64,000 nt of DNA from contig RYFE02000008.1 of assembly GCA_004138175.2 (NCBI GenBank), positions 110,876-174,875 of the forward strand. The letters are read 5' to 3'. Below are positions 56,377-64,000 of this stretch, in pieces; position 1 is the stretch's first letter; each line of letters starts with the position of its first letter. A program made the translations under genes and the position numbers. The DNA is from Chloroflexales bacterium ZM16-3. Its GTDB lineage: Bacteria; Chloroflexota; Chloroflexia; Chloroflexales; Chloroflexaceae. The notes beneath the pieces are model-generated. The model searched no databases, was not told the DNA's origin, and worked only from the letters and a program-made list of their open reading frames with translations.

Positions 56377-57561
56377 TCATTCCATAAGTTTGTTCGCAGC
56401 CTGTAATACATGGGTGACATGGATAGTTGCCATGCATTCAATCGGTTGCATGCCCCGTGGGCACCTGTTGTACACCCCGCAAGGGCTACAGAAGATGCCA
56501 GAGCGCAGAACCATATGATGCTCTAGCGGACCCCACGGCCCAAAGCGGCGCTGATCGCTTGGCCCATAGAGGTGGATTGTTGGCACGCCCTGGCTTACCG
56601 CAAGGTGTAGCGGCCCACTGTCAACGCCTAAGACGAGGGTCGCGCGTGCGAGGAGCGCTGCCATCTGACCAACACTCATGCCGCCGACAATTCGTAGCGC
56701 AGGGTTGCGCATCATTCCGCAAATATGATCCACTAGATCGGCCTCACCTAGACCGCCAGTAAATAGCACATGCACATGGTGTCTTGAGGCGAGCGCATCC
56801 GCTATACTGGCCCATCGCTCGGGCAGCCAGTGCTTGGTTGGCCCGCCGGTTCCGGGATGAATCACCAACAGCTTCTCACCAGGGCTGATCTGGCCAGTCA
56901 TCCATGCCTCTGCCCACGCATGATCGTTTGGGGACAGTTCGAAGCGCAGGGGTAGCTTAATACCAGAGGGCTCCACAATTTCGTTCGGGAGCCGTTCAGC
57001 ATCCAGCAGCCTCGCGACCACCGCCAGCCCCTGTCGGCTCACATGCTCGGCCGGGTCGTAGGGCAGGGCATCGCTGAGGAAGGGCGCGCAGAGCGGGTGG
57101 GCGTGGCCGACGCGGCGGGGGATACCGGCCAGGGCGGCGAGGGCCGCGCCCCACCAGTGGTCATCGCGCAGGAGCAGGGCGGCGTCATACTCGCCCCGGC
57201 GCAGCAGGGCGGCGTAGCGCAGCAGCAGCCAGTAGGGACGCAGCGCGGCGGCGAGGCGGCGGCGCGGGCGCGGCAGGTCCGGGTTCGGGTCGCTCGCCCG
57301 GTTGAAGCCGGGGAAGGGCAGGTCGAGCAGCAGATCGAGGTCAGGATTTCTTGCCCAGATCACCCGCGACCATGGGCCAACCACGCCGGTGATTTGGGCG
57401 TCGGGCAGACCCGCGCGCAGCCTGCGCAGGGCCGGCGTGGCAAGCAGCGCATCGCCCAGCGCGTCGGGCTTGATCACCAGGATCTTCTTAAGATCGCTGC
57501 GCGGGGGGCGGGCGAATAGCCTGGCGATCAGGGCGAGCAGTAGGAGAAAAAAGAGCTTCAT
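56377..57561 (-). CDS. Glycosyltransferase family 9 (heptosyltransferase-like)
   Basis: 394 residues. N-terminal hydrophobic stretch (about 1-17), then the GT-B fold: ILVIKPDALGDALLATPALR, LVIHPGTGGPTKHWLPERWA and LVLGVDSGPLHLAVSQGVPT, which are GT9 signatures of ADP-heptose:LPS transferases. A C-terminal cysteine set (CSPCGVYNRCPRG, then IECM) may bind a metal. Chloroflexota lack LPS, so another surface glycan is the likely target. Base composition changes inside the gene: the 5' half (about 57031-57561) is as GC-rich as the core, while the 3' half is clearly lower, like the island genes. The leader is the word array 57564-57636 with no Shine-Dalgarno sequence. Confidence 0.9.
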   Translation of the reverse strand: MKLFFLLLLALIARLFARPPRSDLKKILVIKPDALGDALLATPALRRLRAGLPDAQITGVVGPWSRVIWARNPDLDLLLDLPFPGFNRASDPNPDLPRPRRRLAAALRPYWLLLRYAALLRRGEYDAALLLRDDHWWGAALAALAGIPRRVGHAHPLCAPFLSDALPYDPAEHVSRQGLAVVARLLDAERLPNEIVEPSGIKLPLRFELSPNDHAWAEAWMTGQISPGEKLLVIHPGTGGPTKHWLPERWASIADALASRHHVHVLFTGGLGEADLVDHICGMMRNPALRIVGGMSVGQMAALLARATLVLGVDSGPLHLAVSQGVPTIHLYGPSDQRRFGPWGPLEHHMVLRSGIFCSPCGVYNRCPRGMQPIECMATIHVTHVLQAANKLME

Positions 57562-57563
57562 GA

Positions 57564-57636
57564 GAATGTTGAATGTTGAATGCTGAATGTTGAATGTTGA
57601 ATGCTCAATTCAACATTCAACATTCAACACTCAACA
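57564..57636. repeat. Inverted TTGAATGTTGAATG word arrays filling an intergenic gap
   Basis: GAATGTTGAATGTTGAATGC (57564-57603) faces CAATTCAACATTCAACATTC (57604-57636). The whole gap between the GT9 start codon and the CpXC gene stop codon is this repeat. Confidence 0.85.
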
Positions 57637-58947
57637 TTAGAACAGCATCGCCCCCGACTCGCGGGCCAGCTGGCGCAGGCGCTCGCTGGTGGGCGTGCTG
57701 CCGCGCTTCTCCTCCTGCTCGGCCAGCTCATTGAGCTGCTTGACGAAGTCCGGCGTGATCTTGGCCACGCTCTTGCGCAGCAGCTTCGTGGCATCCTGGG
57801 GCGTCTCGGCGAGCAGCAGCTCGTTGATGAAGCGCTCCTCGGGCGAGAGGCGATCCTGAATAATCGTGACGGCCTCCTCGGCGATTGCGTCGAGATGGGC
57901 GGCCACATCGTCGCGCCCGGCGCGCTGGGCTGCGCCGACGTTGGCCGAGAGCACCATCAGGAATGCCTCGTTGATCTGCTCGGCGCGGGCGCGAAGGGCG
58001 GCCATGGGGTCCTCGGCCTCCAGCACCTCGCGCAGGATGACGCTGCCGGCCTCGAACATCTCCTGGGCCTGGCGGTCGAGCTCCTCGACGATCTCAAGGA
58101 TGCGGGCGCGGCGGGCGGTGAGCCGCTCGGCCTCGGCCCCCTCGCCTGCGGCATCCTGGGCCTCGATCCGCTGCGTCCACACCTCGAAGAACCCGTAGTC
58201 GATAAAGGCCCGCAGCTCGGCCACCGTCTCCTCAAGCGCCTCGTCAGGCGCGGCGGCCAGCCGGTCCAGCGCCAGGGCGAACTCAGCGTCATCCTCGGCG
58301 TCGGGCGACATGTCGCCAAACTCCTCGGCCAGCCGGTCGCGCACCTGCTCCAGCAGCGCCCGCGTGTCGTCCTGGCTGGGCGGGGTCGAGCCAATGAAGG
58401 CGTTGAGGGTCGCGAAGAACTCGGGGGTCAGCGCGGCGCGGTTGGCCTCCACCACCGCCTCGAATCCCGCGCCGTCGGCGACGGCCCCGGCCAGCTGGCT
58501 GATCAGATCGACCCGCTGGCGCTGGGCGTCGAGCATCTCGCGCGAGACCCCGTCGGCCTCCAGGATGACGTCAAGGAGCGATGGCAGGGTCAGGAAGCGG
58601 CGCGGGCTGAGCAGGTAGGCGCGCGGCGCGTTCGGCGGCAGCGACTGCATAATGAAGCTGGTGGCCTCGCCCACAAAGCGCTCCTGATCGGCCGGCGGGG
58701 CGTTCAGCTCCTGCGGGAAGTAGACCAGGCAGAGCTGCTTGGCTCCGTCGTGGTAGATCATCGGCGCGCCGAGCATGCTGGCCATCTGGCAGTTTGGGCA
58801 GACGGCCACGTTCAGCTGGCCGCTGAGCAGCGCCTGCTTCAGCTCGGGCTGCTGGCTCACATCGACGAGTGTATAGATACCGGCGCGGAAGGATGTGCTG
58901 CACGCAGGACAGGTCAGCTGCACCGGCTGAGGGGCGATAGGGGGCAT
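57637..58947 (-). CDS. CpXC-domain protein
   Basis: 436 residues. The N-terminal CpXC domain has two CXXC knuckles, LTCPACSTSFRAG near residue 13 and VAVCPNCQMASM near 50, expected to bind zinc. It is followed by LCLVYFPQELNAPPADQERF and LLSPRRFLTLPSLLDVILEA, both typical of the family. The remaining 300 residues are acidic and helical (DRLAEEFGDMSPDAEDDAEF, then long Ala/Glu/Arg helices). It is cytoplasmic and of unknown function; I recognise homologues mainly from Chloroflexota and some Firmicutes. The next gene downstream on the minus strand is the GT9 gene. Confidence 0.85.
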   Translation of the reverse strand: MPPIAPQPVQLTCPACSTSFRAGIYTLVDVSQQPELKQALLSGQLNVAVCPNCQMASMLGAPMIYHDGAKQLCLVYFPQELNAPPADQERFVGEATSFIMQSLPPNAPRAYLLSPRRFLTLPSLLDVILEADGVSREMLDAQRQRVDLISQLAGAVADGAGFEAVVEANRAALTPEFFATLNAFIGSTPPSQDDTRALLEQVRDRLAEEFGDMSPDAEDDAEFALALDRLAAAPDEALEETVAELRAFIDYGFFEVWTQRIEAQDAAGEGAEAERLTARRARILEIVEELDRQAQEMFEAGSVILREVLEAEDPMAALRARAEQINEAFLMVLSANVGAAQRAGRDDVAAHLDAIAEEAVTIIQDRLSPEERFINELLLAETPQDATKLLRKSVAKITPDFVKQLNELAEQEEKRGSTPTSERLRQLARESGAMLF

Positions 58948-59035
58948 GACAAAGATCTCCAGTGGTGGTGGGTTTATTTGGGGGAGATTATACCAGACGG
59001 CAGCCTGGCTCTAGCCACTGGCCGTTGAGCCAACG

Positions 59036-61738
59036 TCACCGGCTCAGCCCCCGCAGCTCCGCGCTCGCCCGCTGGTACGCCTCCTCCGCTGCGCGCAGCA
59101 GCGCCAGGGCCTCGTCATCAGCCAAGCCGAGATGGATGCGCTGCTCAAGCAGTCGGCAGGACTCGGCCAGGGCCAGCGCCCCCACCGACAGGCTGCTGCC
59201 CTTGATCCGGTGGGCCAGCTGGCCGATGATCTCCAGCCCGCCCGGCCACGCCGCGTGTATCGCGGCTAGATCGCGCTCCGCCTGCGCCAGGAACAGATCG
59301 ACCAGCGTGAACACGCCCTCGTCGTCGCCCATATTCTCGCGCAGCACATCGAGCGCCGCATGGTCGATAACCGCATCGCCGAGGGTATCATCGCTGATCG
59401 GCGCTGCGGCCCGCCCCCTGTCGCCCCGCCGCAGCGCAGTCTCCAGATCGGCCCGGCGCACCGGCTTGCTGATGTAGTCATCCATCCCGGCGGCCAGGCA
59501 CTGCTCGCGGTCGCCCGACATCGCGTTCGCCGTCACCGCAATAATATAGGGCTGGCGGTCGTCCGGCAGGGTCTGGCGCAGGCGGCGCGTGGCGTCCATC
59601 CCGTCCAGGTGCGGCATCTGGACATCCATCAGCACCACGTCGTAGTCGCGGCGGCGCAGCGCATCAAGCACCTCCAGGCCATTCTCCGCCAGGTCAGCCT
59701 GGTAGCCCATCTTCTCCAGCATGCGCAGAGCCACCTGCTGGTTAACCATGTGATCTTCGGCCACGAGGACACGCAGGGTGCGGCTAGGGGGCGTCGGCGC
59801 TGGCTCGGCCACGCGGGCGGGCCATGCCTGCGGCAGGTGGTCGGTCGTTGCGCTGCGGAACATGACCCGGAAGGTTGAGCCTATGCCGACCCGGCTCCGC
59901 ACCGTGATCGTACCGCCCATCAGCTCGCTAAGCCGCTGGCTGATCGCCAGGCCCAGCCCGGTGCCGCCGAACTGGCGGGTGGTCGAGGCGTCGATCTGGC
60001 TAAATGGCTTAAACAGCCGGTTGATCCGGTCGGGCGGAATGCCGATCCCAGTGTCGGTCACCGTCAGCGTGACGATCAGGTCGCCCTTGTCGCCCTCCTC
60101 GGCCAGGCGCGCCGACGCCCGCAGCAACACCTCGCCGGTGTGCGTGAACTTGATCGCGTTGGACACAAGATTGACCAGGATCTGGCGCACGCGGGTGCTG
60201 TCGCCGATGATCTGTGCGGGGGTCTGCGCGCTCACCACGCCGATCAGCACCAGCCCCTTCTCGGCGGCCTGCGGGGCGAGCAGCTCGCTCACATCCTCGA
60301 CGCAGGCCCGCAGGCTGAAGGGGTTCTGCTCCAGCTCCATGTGGCCCGACTCGATCTTTGAGAAGTCGAGGATGTTGTTGATCAGCGAGAGCAGCATATC
60401 GCCGCTGCGGCGGATCGTCTCCGCGTACTGGCGCTGCTCCTCGCTCAGGTTGGTGTCGAGCAGCAGGCTCGTCATGCCGATCACGGCGTTCATCGGCGTG
60501 CGGATCTCGTGGCTCATCGTGGCCAGAAAGGCCGACTTGGCCCGCGTGGCCGCCTCGGCCGCATCCTTGGCCCGGATCAGCTCGGTCGTATCGTGCATGC
60601 GCGCCGTGATGTCGCGGTAGAGCCAGAGGTGGCCCATGTAGGACTGCCCATCGAAGATCGGCACATAGTCACGCTCAAGCATGCGCCCGTCGGCCAGGGG
60701 CACCAGCTCATCTGCGATGAGCTGGCGCTTCTCTAGGATGTGCTCCACTCGCCCAAGAAACGTCTCGGCGTCGTCGAAGATCGGGCTGATCGCCCGCGTC
60801 GTCTCATAGCAGTCAGACCCGACCAGTGACTCGGGGGGGTTGCGCACCCGGAACAGATCGCAGAACGCCTGGTTCACCAGGGTTAGCCGACGCTGCTCGT
60901 CCTCCACCAGCACCCCCGCCTGCATGCTTGATATGAGCGTGGCCAGCCGCGTGCTCGCGGCCTGAAGATCTGCCGTGGCCCGCAGGCGCTCGCTAATGTC
61001 GATCGCCACACCGATCACACCTGTCACCACACCGTCTGTATCGTAGAGCGGGCTGTAGCGCGTCTCAAAGGCAAGATCGCACGCCTTAGTGATCGCGAAG
61101 AACGACTCGCCCGTCAGGGCGCGCCGCAGGTTGGCGACAATGTCCGGGTAATCGTGGTAGAGCACAAAGGCCGACTCGCCCACCGCAGCACCCGGCATCA
61201 CGCCGAACACATCCAGGCCCTTGCCCTCGCTCAGCGTGAAGAAACCGTCGCAGTCGATCACAAAGAGGATGATCGGCATCGCGCCGATCACCGCCCGCAG
61301 GTAGGTCTCGCTGCGCCGCAGCGCCTCGGAGGCCGCCCGCCGCTCGGTCACGTCTGTCTCGATGGCGATGAAGCGGGCCAGATCGCCCCGCTCATTGAAG
61401 ATCGGCGAAACCTGTAGCGAGACCCAGTAGGGCTTGCCTGACTTAGTGTAGTTGATCGTCTCCTCGCTGAAGCCGTGGCCCGCGCGCACGGCCCGGCGCA
61501 TGCGCTCGACCGTATCCTGGTCGGTGCCCGGCCCCTGGAGGAGGCTGCCTGGCGTGCGCCCAAGCACCTCGGGCAGGCTGTAGCCAGTGAGCCGGGTGAA
61601 GCCCGCGTTCACCCACTCGATCCGGCCACCTGCGTCGGTGATAATCACGGAGTTTGTCGTCTGCTGCGCTACGAGCGAGAGGATGCCTGGATCTACTGGT
61701 ACGTGCTGGCCCTGTAGGGCCGAGTGCGAGAGAGGCAT
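59036..61738 (-). CDS. Hybrid sensor histidine kinase: PAS domains, HisKA, HATPase, receiver, Hpt
   Basis: 900 residues with no membrane helix. Three PAS-type domains (about 15-135, 145-260, 265-390; first [20 protein letters not shown]). HisKA has [14 protein letters not shown] near residue 408, and the HATPase has N box [15 protein letters not shown] with [12 protein letters not shown] and [14 protein letters not shown]. The receiver domain has [13 protein letters not shown] with Asp near 706, and the Hpt domain [16 protein letters not shown] has His near 842. This is a complete phosphorelay in one chain (H-D-H). The output response regulator is not adjacent. The first PAS resembles flavin or redox sensors but lacks an obvious NCRFLQ cysteine motif. 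Confidence 0.94.
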   Translation of the reverse strand: MPLSHSALQGQHVPVDPGILSLVAQQTTNSVIITDAGGRIEWVNAGFTRLTGYSLPEVLGRTPGSLLQGPGTDQDTVERMRRAVRAGHGFSEETINYTKSGKPYWVSLQVSPIFNERGDLARFIAIETDVTERRAASEALRRSETYLRAVIGAMPIILFVIDCDGFFTLSEGKGLDVFGVMPGAAVGESAFVLYHDYPDIVANLRRALTGESFFAITKACDLAFETRYSPLYDTDGVVTGVIGVAIDISERLRATADLQAASTRLATLISSMQAGVLVEDEQRRLTLVNQAFCDLFRVRNPPESLVGSDCYETTRAISPIFDDAETFLGRVEHILEKRQLIADELVPLADGRMLERDYVPIFDGQSYMGHLWLYRDITARMHDTTELIRAKDAAEAATRAKSAFLATMSHEIRTPMNAVIGMTSLLLDTNLSEEQRQYAETIRRSGDMLLSLINNILDFSKIESGHMELEQNPFSLRACVEDVSELLAPQAAEKGLVLIGVVSAQTPAQIIGDSTRVRQILVNLVSNAIKFTHTGEVLLRASARLAEEGDKGDLIVTLTVTDTGIGIPPDRINRLFKPFSQIDASTTRQFGGTGLGLAISQRLSELMGGTITVRSRVGIGSTFRVMFRSATTDHLPQAWPARVAEPAPTPPSRTLRVLVAEDHMVNQQVALRMLEKMGYQADLAENGLEVLDALRRRDYDVVLMDVQMPHLDGMDATRRLRQTLPDDRQPYIIAVTANAMSGDREQCLAAGMDDYISKPVRRADLETALRRGDRGRAAAPISDDTLGDAVIDHAALDVLRENMGDDEGVFTLVDLFLAQAERDLAAIHAAWPGGLEIIGQLAHRIKGSSLSVGALALAESCRLLEQRIHLGLADDEALALLRAAEEAYQRASAELRGLSR

Positions 61739-61819
61739 AGCGGCGTATCCTGACGAGAGCGAATCTGCCGATGCTATTCAGTATAGCCTGCCTTGTAGAG
61801 CTTTGACAAAACATTCTGT

Positions 61820-61934
61820 GCAGTACCGCAAAAGGAACGCTGTGACGTTTACCTGTCATTCTGAGCGAAGCGAAGAATCCCGACCGGGACCCTTCGCTTC
61901 GCTCAGGGTGACAGCGTTCCTTTTGCTCTACTGC
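61820..61934. mobile_element. MITE-like 115-bp palindromic element, copy 3
   Basis: Arms GCAGTACCGCAAAAGGAACG and its near-inverse ending GCTCTACTGC pair at all but a few positions. The core is as in copy 2. It fills much of the 291-base gap upstream of the kinase gene and the small membrane gene; the remainder shows nothing I recognise. Confidence 0.9.
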
Positions 61935-62029
61935 CATTTTGTAGACAAGGTAGATCCCGACGCCCTTCTGCGCAGAACCGCGTATCATGATGGTGCTGGC
62001 AAAACGTCGCGGCCAGCAGGAGGAAACCT

Positions 62030-62242
62030 ATGAGTCCTACGCTGCTAGAGGCGGCCGTGGCGATCATCCTGGTCGTCGTGGCATGGCAGCTAGGGCTAGC
62101 CCTCGCCCCCATCGTCCTACGCGAGCTGCGCGCCATGCGGCAGTCCCTCGACGACGTGAGCGAAGACTCCCTGGCTGAGACCGACCCGTCGCCTGTGGAA
62201 TCCGAGCCTATCAGAAAGGACATTCCCTATGACCCGCAGTAG
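62030..62242 (+). CDS. Small single-pass membrane protein next to SPFH
   Basis: 70 residues; strong ribosome site AGGAGG five bases before the ATG. One hydrophobic helix (residues 4-32: LLEAAVAIILVVVAWQLGLA) followed by a charged and acidic tail (LRELRAMRQSLDDVSEDSLA, PVESEPIRKDIPYDP). It overlaps the SPFH gene by 14 bases, so the two are translationally coupled. No family recognised. It may be a partner of the SPFH protein, in the manner of NfeD or other small SPFH companions, but it has no NfeD-type OB fold. Confidence 0.72.
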   Translation: MSPTLLEAAVAIILVVVAWQLGLALAPIVLRELRAMRQSLDDVSEDSLAETDPSPVESEPIRKDIPYDPQ

Positions 62243-63185
62243 CCCGCCCATCCGCGCCGCCGCCGGGCGGATCACCACCCTTGTGATTATCCTCGCCGTC
62301 GCCTTTCTGCTGCTCGGCCTGATGTTCGCCTCCTGGCGCAACATCGAGCCCGGCTATGTCGGCATCGTCTTCGACAAGGCCAACCATCAGGTCACCGCCG
62401 GAGCCCTGGAGCCGGGCTGGGCCTTCATCAACCCCTTCACCCAGGCCATCCAGGAGTACCCCGTCACCATCCAGAACTACGCTATGGTTCTGAATAACGG
62501 CGAGGGGTCGGCAACCGGCGACGACAGCATTAAGATTCAGAGCAGCGAGGGCCAGCAGCTCAACCTGGATGTGGTCATCCAGTACCAGGTCATCCGCGAC
62601 GAGGCCGGGCAGCTCTACCAGGACTGGGGCGGCGCAAACATCAGCGTGGTCGAGGACCGCGTGGTGCGCCAGTACACCCGCACCCAGGTGCCCGCCGTGG
62701 CCGCCGGCTACACATGGGAGCAGATCGTCTCCAGCCAGCGCGCCGAGATCACCGACAAGATCACCAAGGCCCTCAACGATGAGTTCGCCCGCCGCCACCT
62801 GACGCTCATCTCCTTCGGCGTGCGCGAGGTTCACCTGCCCGACACGCTCCAGCAGGCGCTCACCAACAAGATCGAGGCCCAGCAGCAGGCCGAGCAGCAG
62901 AAGTACCAGCTGGATCAGGCCCGGATCAAGGCCGACCAGGACAAGGTCGTGGCCCAGGGCCAGGCTCAGGCGCTCCAGGCCCAGGCTGAGGGCGAGGCCG
63001 CCGCCACCCGTATCAAGGCCGACGCCCAGGCCGAGGCCAACATCAAGCTGGCCAAGAGCCTCACCCCCGAGCTCATCCAGTACGAGCAGCTCCAGCGCTG
63101 GGACGGTAAGCTGCCCCTGTTCACCGGCGGGGCCACGCCGCTGATCAATGCCTCCGACATTATCAGCGGCACCGTCGCGCCGTAG
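62229..63185 (+). CDS. SPFH/Band 7 (prohibitin-like) membrane protein
   Basis: 318 residues. N-terminal transmembrane helix (about residues 17-38: VIILAVAFLLLGLMFASW), then the Band 7 domain: EPGYVGIVFDKANHQVTAGA, EPGWAFINPFTQ, QLNLDVVIQYQVIRDEAGQL and TWEQIVSSQRAEITDKITKA. A long Gln/Ala-rich coiled coil (about 215-285; QQQAEQQKYQLDQARIKADQ) drives oligomerisation. It is prohibitin-like and should form membrane rings or cages, often linked to FtsH-type proteases; an FtsH gene is present in this window but distant (15656). AAAGGA lies six bases before the ATG. Confidence 0.93.
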   Translation: MTRSSPPIRAAAGRITTLVIILAVAFLLLGLMFASWRNIEPGYVGIVFDKANHQVTAGALEPGWAFINPFTQAIQEYPVTIQNYAMVLNNGEGSATGDDSIKIQSSEGQQLNLDVVIQYQVIRDEAGQLYQDWGGANISVVEDRVVRQYTRTQVPAVAAGYTWEQIVSSQRAEITDKITKALNDEFARRHLTLISFGVREVHLPDTLQQALTNKIEAQQQAEQQKYQLDQARIKADQDKVVAQGQAQALQAQAEGEAAATRIKADAQAEANIKLAKSLTPELIQYEQLQRWDGKLPLFTGGATPLINASDIISGTVAP

Positions 63186-63187
63186 CG

Positions 63188-63226
63188 GGTTGGGCATGGG
63201 CGGCTTCGCCGCCCATGCCCAACCTA
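63188..63226. repeat. Hairpin GGTTGGGCATGGGCGGC after the SPFH gene
   Basis: GTTGGGCATGGGCGGC-TTC-GCCGCCCATGCCCAAC, of the same style as the 19278-19424 family. It lies directly after the SPFH stop and may terminate transcription; no T-run. Confidence 0.65.
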
Positions 63227-63266
63227 CTTTAGGCGAAGGCGCGCCTAGCTCTGTTGCCGGATCAGG

Positions 63267-63272
63267 TATAAT
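63267..63272 (+). promoter_or_regulatory. -10 box upstream of the exonuclease gene
   Basis: TATAAT at 63267-63272, with no good -35 box, about 48 bases before the start codon. Confidence 0.45.
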
Positions 63273-63319
63273 AGCCCGTATGTGCGCGGGCGGCCGCGCC
63301 GTCAGCGGGGCTACCCTTT

Positions 63320-64000
63320 ATGAATGAGCGTATCTATGTTGCCCTCGATGTCGAGACCACCGGGCTCCAGGCCGGGGTGGACGAGATCATCGAGTTTGCG
63401 GCGGTTAAGTTTCGCGGCGGCGAGATCATCGAGCGCTACAGCCAGCTTGTCTGCCCGCACCAGCCGCTGCCCCTGAAGATCACCCGCCTCACCGGGATCA
63501 CCCCTGAGGATGTGGCCGCAGCCCCGCGCTTCAACGAGATCGGCGCAGATGTCGCCCGCTTCATCAAGAGCTACCCCCTCGTCGGCCACTCGATCAGCTT
63601 CGACCTCGGCATGCTCCGCGCCCAGGGCATGACCTTCAGCCAGACCACCTACGATACCTTCGAGCTGGCCACCCTGCTCATGCCTCAGATCCCGGTCTAC
63701 AAGCTCAGCGCGATCGCCGAGCGGCTGGGCATCCCGCACCCCGCCGACCACCGCGCCCTCAACGACTCCGAGGTCACTGCCCAAGTCTTCACCCACCTGC
63801 TCGGCCTGATCGATAGGCTCGACCTGCGCGAGCTCAGTGAGATCAGCCGGCTCACTGCCAGGGTCGCCTTCCCTATGCGCGACCTGTTCGAGGAGGCGCT
63901 GCGCGACCGGGCCAAGAACGCCTTCGTCGAGGCGGCCCGCCCCGACTCCCGACTCCCGACTCCCGACTCCCGACTCCTGACTCCCGACTCCCGACTCCTG
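63320..64000 (+). CDS. DnaQ-like (DEDDh) 3'-5' exonuclease, probably N-terminus of a DinG-type helicase; cut by window edge
   Basis: 227 codons, open to the end of the window. The exonuclease motifs are VALDVETTGLQAG (Exo I, D-x-E, residues 10-12), GHSISFDLGML near 93-103 (Exo II) and ADHRALNDSEVTAQVF near 148-160 (Exo III, H...D). After the domain comes FVEAARP and an array of GACTCCC words coding PDSRLPTPDSRLLTPDSR. In Bacillus-type DinG this exonuclease precedes an XPD-like helicase, and the following DLRELSEISR and RDLFEEALRDRAKNAF resemble that linker; this is inference because the rest is missing. No convincing Shine-Dalgarno sequence. Confidence 0.85.
   Translation, partial: MNERIYVALDVETTGLQAGVDEIIEFAAVKFRGGEIIERYSQLVCPHQPLPLKITRLTGITPEDVAAAPRFNEIGADVARFIKSYPLVGHSISFDLGMLRAQGMTFSQTTYDTFELATLLMPQIPVYKLSAIAERLGIPHPADHRALNDSEVTAQVFTHLLGLIDRLDLRELSEISRLTARVAFPMRDLFEEALRDRAKNAFVEAARPDSRLPTPDSRLLTPDSRLL
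63943..64000. repeat. In-frame GACTCCC array inside the exonuclease gene
   Basis: At least eight GACTCCC or GACTCCT words in tandem to the window edge, in frame with the exonuclease. Same word family as 2847-3266 and 8207-8330. Confidence 0.85.

Noticed and set aside
63943..64000. CRISPR array
   Set aside because: Unit is only seven bases with no unique spacers, and it is in frame inside a gene. The other word arrays are likewise spacer-free. No cas genes are in the window.

Overview
The window reads as chromosome of a GC-rich (roughly mid-60s percent by eye) member of the Chloroflexota, most likely class Chloroflexia. This is inference. It rests on a secreted protein family I know mainly from Chloroflexia (34994-35863), secreted proteins ending in an LPLVVR tail, a LacD-type class I aldolase, CASTOR/POLLUX-like channel genes and very abundant palindromic intergenic repeats. 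Most genes are housekeeping or metabolic. About 40 protein genes and three tRNAs (Arg-TCT, Leu-CAA, Pro-CGG, all with encoded CCA) can be supported.

Layout. 1-2766 (minus): lutA-lutB-lutC for L-lactate oxidation, with lutC cut by the window edge. 3272-5125 (minus): a MarR regulator and an MFS exporter behind an apparently autoregulated promoter. 5267-10513 (plus): a small anchored protein, a Bcp peroxiredoxin, an ABC-F ATPase and a pseudokinase fused to a DnaJ-type zinc finger and a membrane anchor. 10623-15443: a large secreted subtilase and a lipoprotein glycosidase. 15656-22762: FtsH, an aldehyde dehydrogenase, a PQQ-type sugar dehydrogenase and a CASTOR/POLLUX channel. 22994-29633 (minus): PanE, CoaA and an acyl-CoA synthetase (a CoA-centred run), then gamma-glutamyltransferase, a radical SAM protein and tRNA-Arg. 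29913-37892: a membrane protein, aconitase, a sugar-binding lipoprotein, the Chloroflexia-type secreted protein and a KefB-like antiporter. 37997-41184 (minus): Lgt, PurQ and a Ser/Thr kinase with zinc ribbon and FHA domain. 41278-47228 (plus): tRNA-Leu, tRNA-Pro, an SH3b lipoprotein, an RsbU-type phosphatase, a CysS/MshC-like ligase and a peptide-binding lipoprotein. 47369-51123: LacD-type aldolase, a CBS protein, glutaminyl cyclase and a CPBP protease.

51124-57000 is an accessory island of visibly lower GC. It opens with three decayed transposase fragments and two nested inverted-repeat structures, then carries an FkbM methyltransferase, a 986-residue STAND NTPase with a TPR-like C-terminus, and the 3' half of a GT9 glycosyltransferase whose 5' half looks native. 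57637-64000 returns to the core: a CpXC protein, a hybrid histidine kinase, a small membrane protein overlapping an SPFH protein, and the start of a DnaQ-like exonuclease (probably DinG-type) that runs off the end.

The most unusual signal is the repeats. There are at least five kinds: a 115-bp MITE-like palindrome (three copies plus one core), a GC-rich multi-hairpin element with 16-bp terminal repeats, 28-bp perfect palindromes, paired inverted arrays of 6-10-base words pressed against start and stop codons, and a GACTCCC word array. The last also lies in frame inside two protein genes, the ABC-F ATPase and the exonuclease.
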